In this document: positions 23,227-30,622 of the stretch, in pieces
How positions within the stretch are numbered: the first letter of the stretch is position 1
How the letters are laid out: each line of letters begins with the position of its first letter
Assembly (NCBI GenBank): GCA_045530865.1
Contig: JAZSCX010000062.1
Coordinates: 1 to 46,349 of the forward strand
DNA: 46,349 nt
Direction: 5' to 3'
DNA from: Avoscillospira sp045530865
GTDB lineage: Bacteria; Bacillota; Clostridia; Oscillospirales; Oscillospiraceae
Position numbers and translations under genes: made by a program
The notes under the pieces: generated by a model
The model's input: only the letters and a program-made list of their open reading frames with translations
Database searches by the model: none
What the model was told of the DNA's origin: nothing

Positions 23227-24585
23227 ATGTCTGATATCATTGCAGCCGTTGCCACCGGCTGGCAGGCTTCTGCCATCGGCATCATCCGAATGTCCGGCGA
23301 AGGCGCCATTGCCCTTGCCGAAAAAGTCTTTACACCCCGATTTGAAACAATGGATCGTATTTCCGACCGGAAGCTGGTCATCGGTCATCTCCACGACCGC
23401 TTCGGACGGATTATTGATGAAGTGCTGCTGACCGTTTCCCACGCACCCAATTCCTATACCGGTGAGGATACGGCAGAGTTCCAGTGCCACGGCTCCCCCG
23501 CTGTGCTCACAGCCGGTCTGGAATCGCTCTTTGCCCACGGCGCCAGACAGGCAGGACCCGGTGAATTTACCAAACGTGCCTTCCTCAATGGACGGATGGA
23601 TCTGACGCAGGCCGAGGCCGTCATCGATCTGATCGATGCCGAAACCACAGAGGCCGCAGCCAATGCTGTTGGTCAGCTTGGCGGTGTCATGCTCCGGAAA
23701 ATCGCACCCATCTATGATTGTCTGACGGATATCATGGCTCATTTCCACGCTGTGCTGGACTATCCGGACGAGGATATCGACCCCTTCGTGCTGACGGATT
23801 TCCGGCAGCAGCTGGAACAGGCCTCTGACAGTCTGTTCCGCCTGCTGGCAACTTATGGACGCGGTAAGGTTTTGAAAAAGGGCATCCGCGCCGTCATTCT
23901 CGGCAAGCCCAATGCAGGAAAATCCAGCTTCCTCAACGCCCTTGCAGGCTTCGACCGGGTGATTGTCACCGATATCGCCGGTACCACCCGGGATTCCGTG
24001 GAAGAAACCGTGAAGCTAGGCCGACATCTTCTCCGTCTTGTGGACACTGCCGGCATCCGAACCACGGAAGATCAGATCGAGCAAATGGGTGTGGAACGGG
24101 CCGAAGCCGCCGCAGCCACAGCCGATCTGGCCATTTACGTCTGCGACGGCTCCGGATCGCTGACAGAGGAGGATTTCCGCGCCCAAAGGGCTGCCATGGA
24201 CGCCTCCCGGTGTATTGCAATTCTGAACAAGCAAGATCTGCAGCAGACCGTGCTGCCTTCCGATCTTCCCTTCGACTGGGTGGTACCCTTCTGTGCCAAA
24301 ACCGGAGAGGGTATGGAGCAGCTGGAAGCCGTTCTGGACTGCCTGTATGACGATTCTCTCCCCTGTGACGGCTCCATTCTCACCAATGCACGGCAGGCTG
24401 AGGCCGTAGCCCGGGCAGGCAAAGCCATCGATGCCGCCCTCACCTCCATGAAGGACATGATGACACCGGACGCGGTTCTGGTGGATGTGGAAGCCGCCAT
24501 GGAGGCTCTGGGTGAAATCACCGGGCAGACCATGCGGGAAGAGATCACCAACCGGATCTTCTCCCGGTTCTGCGTGGGCAAATAA
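23227..24585 (+). CDS. mnmE: tRNA modification GTPase MnmE
   Basis: MnmE works with MnmG to modify the wobble uridine of several tRNAs. The 452-residue chain has the N-terminal formyl-THF-binding domain (TGWQASAIGIIRMSG at the start), the helical domain, the inserted G domain (P-loop GKPNAGKSSFLN near residue 222, DIAGTTRDS, LVDTAG, NKQDL) and the C-terminal FCVGK end that matches the catalytic CxGK motif. It is not beside mnmG or dnaA here. It is followed by a strong terminator and looks monocistronic. Confidence 0.98.
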   Translation: MSDIIAAVATGWQASAIGIIRMSGEGAIALAEKVFTPRFETMDRISDRKLVIGHLHDRFGRIIDEVLLTVSHAPNSYTGEDTAEFQCHGSPAVLTAGLESLFAHGARQAGPGEFTKRAFLNGRMDLTQAEAVIDLIDAETTEAAANAVGQLGGVMLRKIAPIYDCLTDIMAHFHAVLDYPDEDIDPFVLTDFRQQLEQASDSLFRLLATYGRGKVLKKGIRAVILGKPNAGKSSFLNALAGFDRVIVTDIAGTTRDSVEETVKLGRHLLRLVDTAGIRTTEDQIEQMGVERAEAAAATADLAIYVCDGSGSLTEEDFRAQRAAMDASRCIAILNKQDLQQTVLPSDLPFDWVVPFCAKTGEGMEQLEAVLDCLYDDSLPCDGSILTNARQAEAVARAGKAIDAALTSMKDMMTPDAVLVDVEAAMEALGEITGQTMREEITNRIFSRFCVGK

Positions 24586-24586
24586 T

Positions 24587-24626
24587 AAAATGGGCTGTTG
24601 CCAAATCGTGCAGCAGCCCATTTGTT
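24587..24626. terminator. Bidirectional terminator between mnmE and the DUF2284 gene
   Basis: A stem of about 14 bp (24587-24601 with 24610-24623), including AATGGGCTGTTGC with a G-T wobble, is followed by TTTGTTTATTT on the plus strand and has an A/T-rich left flank for the convergent gene. Confidence 0.85.
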
Positions 24627-25159
24627 TATTTAAACAGGATCAGCGAGACCCAAGTGACAATGTTGCCGTTGAAGAACTCCATTCCGTGCTTTTCGCACAG
24701 ATCCGTCACCAGAATTCCGTGGCTTTCCACGCAGGGGAACATCCGATCCGGATGTCTGCAGGGGCCATCGGGATAGGAACACTTCTCGCAGATGGCGCAG
24801 GCCTCTGTGGAAAGCGTATAGGTTTCACAGTCCTGCGCCCGGATCAGTTCCGTAATCTGATGGGTGATTTCTTCATGATCCCCTCTGGTGGCAAGGGTCT
24901 CTTCCATGTTGGCAATGTCCGCCACTTCCGTCACGGTGGAGATCATCAGCAACTCCGGAAAGGTCAGACATCTGCGCCGACATTCCTCCACCGTTCCCAC
25001 CGCCGGTGGACAGGCCCAGGACTTACCGTACATTTCGCACTCTTCTCGGCAGACATGGCGCACCCGCGGCGTAAACAGCAGTTCACTGCTGGAAACAAAC
25101 GCATACTGGAACAGCGGCAGCTCAGAAAGCTGCTGTTCCAACAACTCTTTATCCAGCAT
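24626..25159 (-). CDS. DUF2284 predicted metal-binding protein
   Basis: The 177-residue protein is Cys-rich in the DUF2284 pattern: CREECEMYGKSWACPPAVG (about residues 37-55) and ACAICEKCSYPDGPCRHPDRMFPCVES (about 119-145). The spacing suggests bound Fe-S clusters or zinc. The stop codon lies inside or next to the terminator stem. It begins three bases after the NifX-DUF1292 gene with no clear ribosome binding site of its own, so it is probably translated by coupling. Function unknown; a redox or metal-cofactor role fits its neighbour. Confidence 0.85.
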   Translation of the reverse strand: MLDKELLEQQLSELPLFQYAFVSSSELLFTPRVRHVCREECEMYGKSWACPPAVGTVEECRRRCLTFPELLMISTVTEVADIANMEETLATRGDHEEITHQITELIRAQDCETYTLSTEACAICEKCSYPDGPCRHPDRMFPCVESHGILVTDLCEKHGMEFFNGNIVTWVSLILFK

Positions 25160-25162
25160 AGA

Positions 25163-25843
25163 TCAACGGCTCAGCTGCCACTGCTGAAAGGCATCGGCAG
25201 CCATGGCAAATTCTTCATCATCCACGATCTCTTCCACGTTTGCCTGACCGTCTTCTTCCAGATAACGGAACAGGAAAATATCGGCTTCCAGCTCCGGTGC
25301 GTCCAAATCGGGCGTCAGAGCGATGTACTTCTGCTTCTGCACGGGATAGATGCCGATGACACGGAAATCACAATCCTGTGCTTCGCCGTTTTCGTCCACC
25401 ACCGTCAGGGTGATCATCTGGTTATAGTCATCGGCACTGCCGCAATCGCCGTGGCGGCACTCATGATCATCATGAGAGCCGCAATCGTGACCGCAGTCAT
25501 GGCCGCCTTCATGGTGGCTGCACTGCACATTGGGGTTATACATCAGAGTATTGTTCAGCAAGTTCTCCACTGCCTGATCCGCATTGCCGCGGCAGCCGCC
25601 ATAGAGCTTGATCCCGGCTTCAGCAAGTGCCATCTGGGCGCCGCCGCCGATACCGCCGCAGATCAGAACCTCAACCTGATGTGCCCGCAGGAAGCCTGCC
25701 AGCGCACCGTGACCGCTGCCGTTGGTGGAAAGTACCTGAGAGGATACCACCGTGCCGTTTTCCACTTCGTAGATTTTCATCTGCTCCGTGTGGCCAAAAT
25801 GCTGGAAAATTTCTCCGTTTTCATAAGTAACTGCAATTTTCAT
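25163..25843 (-). CDS. NifX/NifB-like cofactor-binding domain fused to DUF1292
   Basis: The product is about 226 residues in three parts. Residues 1-105 (MKIAVTYENGEIFQHFGHTEQ ... GGCRGNADQAVENLL) match the dinitrogenase iron-molybdenum cofactor-binding fold. Residues 108-134 are a Cys/His-rich linker (CSHHEGGHDCGHDCG, then ECRHGDCG). Residues 140-226 look like DUF1292 (ITLTVVDENGEAQDC ... KYIALTPDL ... DIFLFRYLEEDG). The ATG at 25843 has a GGAG ribosome binding site; an upstream in-frame start at 25936 would overlap the promoter. No nitrogenase genes are in view, so a general metal or Fe-S handling role is more likely than nitrogen fixation. Confidence 0.85.
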   Translation of the reverse strand: MKIAVTYENGEIFQHFGHTEQMKIYEVENGTVVSSQVLSTNGSGHGALAGFLRAHQVEVLICGGIGGGAQMALAEAGIKLYGGCRGNADQAVENLLNNTLMYNPNVQCSHHEGGHDCGHDCGSHDDHECRHGDCGSADDYNQMITLTVVDENGEAQDCDFRVIGIYPVQKQKYIALTPDLDAPELEADIFLFRYLEEDGQANVEEIVDDEEFAMAADAFQQWQLSR

Positions 25844-25874
25844 AGGAATTCTCCGTTTCTGATAAGATACCTTC

Positions 25875-25902
25875 ATTATAAACCCAGAAATTTTTAAGTC
25901 AA
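25875..25902 (-). promoter_or_regulatory. Promoter of the NifX-DUF1292/DUF2284 operon
   Basis: On the minus strand TTGACT (25897-25902), 16 bases, TATAAT (25875-25880), about 32 bases before the ATG. Confidence 0.7.
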
Positions 25903-25945
25903 GCACAGAAAAAGGTACGAAGGTTATCCTGCGCACCTTTTTCTC

Positions 25946-27217
25946 TCAAAACAGCTTTCTGCCATAGACGTATTTGCCGCAGATGTTCCGCTCGTCGCCC
26001 AGATAGGCGATCCGCTCCAGCCGCTGCTTGACTGTCAACGGTTGGGGATGATCCAAATTACTGTCATCCAGAATGACCGCATCCACCTCATAGCCCGGGT
26101 CGAAAGCGCCAACCTTTCCGAAGAACGCACCCCCGCCCCGGGTGGCCAGATAGAAGGCCGTGTCAAAGGTCAAAAACGGCACCGACTGATCCAGCAGACG
26201 CCAGCGCAGCTTGGAGGACTGAATGGCATGGGTCATGGCCTTGAACAGGCTTTCATGACTGCCGCCGGCAATATCCGAAGCCAGACCAACGTTAAGACCG
26301 TAATCCAGATAACGGTTGATGGGCGCCACACCGGATGCCACATTGATATTGGATTCCGGCGAATGGGCAATAAACACGCCGTTTTCCTTCATCAGCGCCA
26401 TTTCCAGCTCATCGGAATAGACGCAATGGGCCATGATGCATTTATGATCGCCACCGAACATCCCAAACCGGTGGTAGGCATCTCCATAGTTTCTTGCTTC
26501 CGGCACCAATTCTCCAACCCACGCGATCTCACCGAGGTTCTCCGAAAGGTGGCTTTGCGTGGGTACACCGTATTCCCTGCTCAGCCTTCCCAGCTCCGTC
26601 ATCAGATCATCGGTACAGGAAGGGATAAATCGGGGCGTCAAAATGGGCTTTGTGCGCTGCCACTTATCTTTTGTCTCCTCCAGCCATTTTCTGGTTTCGG
26701 AAATGGAATATTCTGTGGTAGCCTCCCGATAGTAATCAGGAGAATTCCGGTTCATATTCAGCTTGCCGACATAGGAGATCAGTCCGCTGTTTTCCAGCTT
26801 ATCCATAAGAAGCTCCGTGGCTTTCCGGTGGATCGTGGCAAAGACGCTCAGACGGGTCGTCTCACTGCGGCGCAGATGCTCCACAAACTGACCGTAGGCC
26901 AGATCGGCATAGGCCAGATCGGCATACTTGCTCTCCTCCGGGAAGGTATGCTCATGGAGCCAGTCCAGCAGTTCCATATCCATGCCCAGTCCGCGGAAAG
27001 AAAACTGCGGCGCATGAATGTGCAGGTCGGACATACCAGGGATGATGATCCTGTCACCGTAATCGGTGAGGGGCAGAGCCCGGTATTGCTCCGGCAGCTG
27101 AGAAAACACACCGGCGCACAGATCATCGATACAAACAAGATAATGGTTTTCGAATACTTGGATCTGATTTCGATCAAAACTATGGCAAATATGGCCTTTT
27201 AACACAAAACTCGCCAA
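25946..27217 (-). CDS. guaD: Guanine deaminase-like amidohydrolase
   Basis: This amidohydrolase of about 423 residues probably deaminates guanine to xanthine. Signature segments are PGMSDLHIHAPQFSFRGLGMDMELLDWLHEHTFPEE near residue 60 (zinc HxH and guanine-site residues), SHLSE, MAHCVYSD and GLASDIAGGSHESLF (zinc Asp). A GTG at 27226 directly abuts the ribosome binding site, so I chose the TTG at 27217, which has AAAGGAG at normal spacing and starts MASFVLKGHI. It is divergent from the WYL regulator gene across a palindrome. Other purine or pterin deaminases of the same family are possible. Confidence 0.87.
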   Translation of the reverse strand: MASFVLKGHICHSFDRNQIQVFENHYLVCIDDLCAGVFSQLPEQYRALPLTDYGDRIIIPGMSDLHIHAPQFSFRGLGMDMELLDWLHEHTFPEESKYADLAYADLAYGQFVEHLRRSETTRLSVFATIHRKATELLMDKLENSGLISYVGKLNMNRNSPDYYREATTEYSISETRKWLEETKDKWQRTKPILTPRFIPSCTDDLMTELGRLSREYGVPTQSHLSENLGEIAWVGELVPEARNYGDAYHRFGMFGGDHKCIMAHCVYSDELEMALMKENGVFIAHSPESNINVASGVAPINRYLDYGLNVGLASDIAGGSHESLFKAMTHAIQSSKLRWRLLDQSVPFLTFDTAFYLATRGGGAFFGKVGAFDPGYEVDAVILDDSNLDHPQPLTVKQRLERIAYLGDERNICGKYVYGRKLF

Positions 27218-27297
27218 GGACAACACTCCTTTCCGATGGGCTGCATATCATCATATCGTTTCTATTTTCATCATAGACCATTACAAATCATTTTGCA

Positions 27298-27316
27298 ACC
27301 TGAAAAATTTTCAGGT
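27298..27316. promoter_or_regulatory. Palindromic candidate operator between guaD and the WYL gene
   Basis: ACCTGAAAA and TTTTCAGGT are perfect complements around one A. It lies 10 bases upstream of the -35 of the WYL gene and 81 bases from the guaD start, in the only divergent gap between them. Confidence 0.6.
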
Positions 27317-27325
27317 CACTAGCCC

Positions 27326-27354
27326 TTGATTTTCTGTCCGATTTTTTGTACATT
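27326..27354 (+). promoter_or_regulatory. Promoter of the WYL regulator gene
   Basis: TTGATT (27326-27331), 17 bases, TACATT (27349-27354). The expected transcript start falls at or next to the ribosome binding site, giving a very short leader. Confidence 0.5.
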
Positions 27355-27376
27355 AATAACAAGGAGCGTGATTGCT

Positions 27377-28354
27377 TTGGCAAAATCCGAAGGACAGAAA
27401 CTGAAGCTCTTATATCTGAAAAAGCTGCTGGAGGAGCAATCTGATGAGCTGCATCCTCTGAACACCCAGAAAATTCTGGATTATCTGGCTTCCCATGATA
27501 TTAAGGCGGAACGGAAAGCCATTTACAGCGACATTCTGTGCCTGCAGGATTTCGGTATGGATATTCTGCACAAGCCGGGTCGGAACGGCGGCTACTATCT
27601 GGCCTCCCGGGAATTTGAGCTTCCAGAGCTGAAGCTGCTGGTCGATGCGGTGCAATCCTCCAAATTCCTGACCACAAAGAAATCCATGCAGCTGATCTCC
27701 AAGCTCAGCCAATTAACCAGCAATTATGAGGCAGGCAGCCTGAAACGTCAGGTCGTGGTCTCCGGTCGGGTCAAAACCATGAACGAAAGTATCTACTACA
27801 ATGTAGACCGACTACATGATGCCATCGCCCAGAATTCTCAGATCAAGTTCCGGTATTTTGAGTGGGGGATCGACGGAAAACGCCATGACCGCCCCGGCAT
27901 CTACGAAGCCAGTCCCTACGGCCTGATCTGGGATGACGAGAACTACTATCTGGTGGCCCATTCTGCCCGACACGGAATCACCCACTACCGTGTGGACAAG
28001 ATGACAAATATTGAGACCACCGGCACGTCCCGCTATATGGATCCGGAGGCTAAAAGCCTGAATGCCGCAGCCTATGGACGAAATGTGTTCGGCATGTTCG
28101 GACGGGAGACCACCACAGTTCGGATGCGGTTTCATAAGAGCCTTGTCGGTGTAGTCATTGATCGTTTCGGGCAGGACACCATGCTCATTCCCGATGGAGA
28201 GGATCATTTTGTTTTCTCCATGGACATTGCCATCTCTCCCCTGTTCCTCGGCTGGCTTGCAGGCTTCGGTGACCGCGCAAGGATCCTCTCGCCCCAGTCG
28301 GTCATCGATCATTATCTGGAGCTTTGCGAACCGTCTGTCACGCAGTACAAGTAA
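27377..28354 (+). CDS. WYL-domain transcriptional regulator
   Basis: The product of about 325 residues has an N-terminal winged helix (KLKLLYLKKLLEEQSDELHPLNTQKILDYL ... ERKAIYSDILCLQDFG) and a WYL-type ligand domain (IKFRYFEWGIDGKRH ... ASPYGLIWDDENYYLVAHS ... YRVDKMTNIE) followed by the WCX extension (TVRMRFHKSLVGVVIDRFG). A TTG at 27377 is preferred because AAGGAG lies 10 bases upstream; the in-frame GTG at 27368 is too close. It is divergent from guaD and may control it. WYL ligands can be nucleotides or nucleic acid, but nothing here fixes the ligand. Confidence 0.85.
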   Translation: MAKSEGQKLKLLYLKKLLEEQSDELHPLNTQKILDYLASHDIKAERKAIYSDILCLQDFGMDILHKPGRNGGYYLASREFELPELKLLVDAVQSSKFLTTKKSMQLISKLSQLTSNYEAGSLKRQVVVSGRVKTMNESIYYNVDRLHDAIAQNSQIKFRYFEWGIDGKRHDRPGIYEASPYGLIWDDENYYLVAHSARHGITHYRVDKMTNIETTGTSRYMDPEAKSLNAAAYGRNVFGMFGRETTTVRMRFHKSLVGVVIDRFGQDTMLIPDGEDHFVFSMDIAISPLFLGWLAGFGDRARILSPQSVIDHYLELCEPSVTQYK

Positions 28355-28385
28355 GAAGATGCCAAGAGGCATCTTCTTTTTTTTA
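28353..28385 (+). terminator. Terminator after the WYL gene
   Basis: An 11-bp stem (28353-28363 with 28368-28378) with an AAGA loop is followed by seven Ts. The stem begins inside the stop codon. Confidence 0.88.
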
Positions 28386-28387
28386 GA

Positions 28388-28412
28388 ATAATTATTGACA
28401 AACAATAATTAT
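28388..28412. promoter_or_regulatory. Palindromic operator 1 of the DUF2975/HTH operon
   Basis: ATAATTATTG and CAATAATTAT are perfect 10-bp arms around ACAAA. The site covers the -35 hexamer TTGACA (28395-28400). Confidence 0.7.
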
Positions 28413-28423
28413 CGTGTTATGCT
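28395..28423 (+). promoter_or_regulatory. Promoter of the DUF2975/HTH/lipoprotein operon
   Basis: TTGACA (28395-28400), 17 bases, TATGCT (28418-28423). It lies inside operator 1 and just upstream of operator 2. Confidence 0.7.
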
Positions 28424-28431
28424 TCAATTGT

Positions 28432-28452
28432 AATTATTGAAAAACAATAATT
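28432..28452. promoter_or_regulatory. Palindromic operator 2 of the DUF2975/HTH operon
   Basis: AATTATTG and CAATAATT are perfect 8-bp arms around AAAAA, the same half-sites as operator 1. Centre-to-centre distance is 42 bases, about four helical turns. It covers the expected transcript start. Confidence 0.7.
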
Positions 28453-28467
28453 CGCAAGGAGGTCGCT

Positions 28468-29415
28468 ATGAAAAAGAAAGTATTTCTGTCTGCACTGACC
28501 GCCACCGCTGCAGTCAGTGTGCTGTTGACACTGCTTCGGGATGTTCTTCCGAGCCTGTTTACAGATATTGCCGCCTTTCCTCTGGAACAGATCGCGTTGG
28601 GCTTGCGGCATCTTTCCCTGTTCGGTGCGGCAGGAAATGTCATTGCCATTGTGCTGTATGTGCTGATTTGCCTGATTCCCCTTGTATTTTTGCTGCGGAA
28701 AAAGCGGCAGCCCGAAGACTGGTTTCTTGTCCTGCTCAGCCTGCATCTGTTTCTTGCCCTGTACTGCATGATCAATCCCGGAATTATTTCTCAGAAAACG
28801 CCCCTTTCTCTTGGTTCAGATTTTGAAAAAACACTGCTGGGCACAATGTTCTATTCCTTCCTTTTAGGCTATCTGGTCATTCGGATGGTGCGGAGCTTCT
28901 TTGCCGCAAACCGCTCCGGACTGATCCGGTATCTGCGCATTTTGCTCGGCGCGGTCTGCTTTGTGCTGGTGTATCTGATCTTCGGCAGCGGCCTTGCTGA
29001 TCTGATCGATACCATTGACGTGCTACAGAAAACCAACCGCGGCAACGAACTTCTTTTGGGTACGAGCTATGTGTTTCTTGTACTGCAATACCTGCTGAGT
29101 GTTTTGCCCTACGCACTGGATGTGGTGATCATTTTTGCGGCGCAGCGGCTTCTGCAGGCAGAAAAACACTCCGTGGAAGCGGTATTGGCTGTGGAAAAAC
29201 TGTCCCGTCTCTGTGGCGCTGCTCTTGTGCTCATAGTGATTTCCCACGCCGTCTATCTCGTGCTGCAGCTCATCTTCCTGCAGAACATTTACTACAGCAG
29301 ATTTTCCGTAACCTTCCCCATTTATTCCCTGCTGTTTGTGCTGGCTGTCCTTCTTGCCGCGCAGTATATCCGGGAGAACAAGCAGCTGCAGGAAGATAAC
29401 GACCTGTTTATTTGA
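28468..29415 (+). CDS. DUF2975-like polytopic membrane protein
   Basis: The 315-residue protein is very hydrophobic with about seven to eight predicted membrane segments (for example residues 7-24, 53-76, 84-101, 125-145, 157-173, 203-227, 251-273 and 285-303). The end, AAQYIRENKQLQEDNDLFI, resembles the DUF2975 C-terminus, and the following small HTH gene is the usual DUF2975 partner. It is longer than typical DUF2975 proteins, so the family call is tentative. The ribosome binding site AAGGAGG is strong. Role unknown; such pairs are often thought of as membrane sensor plus regulator, which is inference. Confidence 0.7.
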   Translation: MKKKVFLSALTATAAVSVLLTLLRDVLPSLFTDIAAFPLEQIALGLRHLSLFGAAGNVIAIVLYVLICLIPLVFLLRKKRQPEDWFLVLLSLHLFLALYCMINPGIISQKTPLSLGSDFEKTLLGTMFYSFLLGYLVIRMVRSFFAANRSGLIRYLRILLGAVCFVLVYLIFGSGLADLIDTIDVLQKTNRGNELLLGTSYVFLVLQYLLSVLPYALDVVIIFAAQRLLQAEKHSVEAVLAVEKLSRLCGAALVLIVISHAVYLVLQLIFLQNIYYSRFSVTFPIYSLLFVLAVLLAAQYIRENKQLQEDNDLFI

Positions 29416-29424
29416 GGTGGTTTT

Positions 29425-29655
29425 ATGGCGATCAAAATCCATCTGGACGAGATCCTGAAAGCCCGGAACATGACCTCCAAGGAGCTGTGTGCAAAGGTCG
29501 GGATCACAGAAGCCAACCTGTCCATTCTGCGAAGCGGAAAAGCGAAGGGCGTCCGCTTCGGTACAATCAACCGGATCTGCTACTTTTTGGAATGTGATGT
29601 GGGAGATCTTTTGAAATTTGACGGAAACCTGGAGGATGAACATGAAGAAGATTAG
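29425..29655 (+). CDS. Small Cro/C1-type HTH regulator (YozG-like)
   Basis: The 76-residue protein is almost entirely an HTH domain: ILKARNMTSKELCAKVGITEANLSILRSGKAKGVRFGTINRICYFLECDVGDLL. Small regulators like this usually follow a DUF2975 gene. It starts nine bases after the membrane protein gene with a GAGGTGG ribosome binding site. It very likely binds the two ATTATTG palindromes in front of the operon and represses it. The end overlaps the lipoprotein gene by 14 bases. Confidence 0.88.
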   Translation: MAIKIHLDEILKARNMTSKELCAKVGITEANLSILRSGKAKGVRFGTINRICYFLECDVGDLLKFDGNLEDEHEED

Positions 29656-30574
29656 TTCAGTTTTACTCTCCCTACTGCTACTGCTGTCCATGACCGGATG
29701 TCAGCTGGCACGAACCGATATGGAAGCAGCCAAAGATCGACTGGTCGGTGTTCTGATGACCACAGAGTATCTGGATCTGTTTGATATGGAATCCTATCTC
29801 AACGATCATCTGAACATCATCGGCGGTGATATCGTCATTGACGGTGATACCAGTGCCTATCAGGGCCGGATCTATGCCTCCTTTGTACCAAAAACACTTT
29901 ACGGTGAAAACGGCGAGACCATAGAAGATGAGGATCTGCTATTTTCTGATCTGAAAGGGATTCACTTTGTCACCGCCCGCATGAAGGACGAGGGAGAGTA
30001 TTATAACCGCGTGTATTCCAGCGAAGGCCTTCTCAACGCCCGTACCACCTACCACTATACTGATTTTGAGGATAGCGTTACACTGGAAGGCGAGATCTGG
30101 ATGGTGCAAAACTCTGGCGACATTATGATCTATCTCAACCCCGTGTATCAGGACAGTGAGGGGCGCTTCTATGTGACGCCCGGACATGGTTTCCACTCCA
30201 GTGGTGATGTGGACGGCGGTGTTTACTCTCAGACTTTGGAGGAAACCCATACGGTCACCGAAGGAAAAAGAATCACGACCCTCTCTAACTCCATTACAAT
30301 CTCCGTTGGAATCAAACCGGAACCCATCGAATATCGGCTTCTGCAGATGCAGGAGGATAACTCCATCGCCGAATCCGCAGTCTATGCACCGGGAGATATG
30401 CCGGAAGAACTCACAGTTTTGAAGGATACCGCTTATCTTCTGCTGGAAACCCATCAGAGAAACAGTGAAACCATCCGCGAAATCTTCAATCCGGATACCG
30501 ATCATATCTCCACCCTCTATGCCGGAGAAAACGGCTATTTGCTGGAGGATCTGACCTTCATCAATTGGAAATAA
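29642..30574 (+). CDS. Putative lipoprotein of unknown function
   Basis: The product of about 310 residues has a clear lipoprotein signal (MKKISSVLLSLLLLLSMTGC, lipobox cysteine near residue 20), so it should be anchored outside the membrane. The mature part is acidic and beta-rich with no recognised domain. GGAGG lies six bases before this ATG, so it is preferred over the in-frame start at 29618. It overlaps the HTH gene by 14 bases and is therefore part of the DUF2975 operon. I do not recognise the family. Confidence 0.8.
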   Translation: MKKISSVLLSLLLLLSMTGCQLARTDMEAAKDRLVGVLMTTEYLDLFDMESYLNDHLNIIGGDIVIDGDTSAYQGRIYASFVPKTLYGENGETIEDEDLLFSDLKGIHFVTARMKDEGEYYNRVYSSEGLLNARTTYHYTDFEDSVTLEGEIWMVQNSGDIMIYLNPVYQDSEGRFYVTPGHGFHSSGDVDGGVYSQTLEETHTVTEGKRITTLSNSITISVGIKPEPIEYRLLQMQEDNSIAESAVYAPGDMPEELTVLKDTAYLLLETHQRNSETIREIFNPDTDHISTLYAGENGYLLEDLTFINWK

Positions 30575-30579
30575 GCATA

Positions 30580-30619
30580 GAAAGACCCACAAAACATCTG
30601 TTTCGCGGGTCTTTCGTTT
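30580..30619 (+). terminator. Terminator between the lipoprotein and phosphomutase genes
   Basis: GAAAGACCC (30580-30588) and GGGTCTTTC (30607-30615) form a 9-bp stem with an 18-base loop, with CTTTCGTTTG on the plus side. It lies between convergent genes and can serve both. Confidence 0.7.
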
Positions 30620-30622
30620 GAT

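Noticed and set aside
25163..25843. NifX-like gene as evidence of nitrogen fixation
   Set aside because: No nifHDK, nifB or nifE/N genes are in the window, and this fold occurs widely in non-fixing anaerobes.
26897..26927. Tandem 15-base repeat in guaD (ADLAYADLAY) as a duplication
   Set aside because: The protein keeps the usual spacing of the family in this stretch, so nothing was inserted; it is a chance similarity of adjacent codons.
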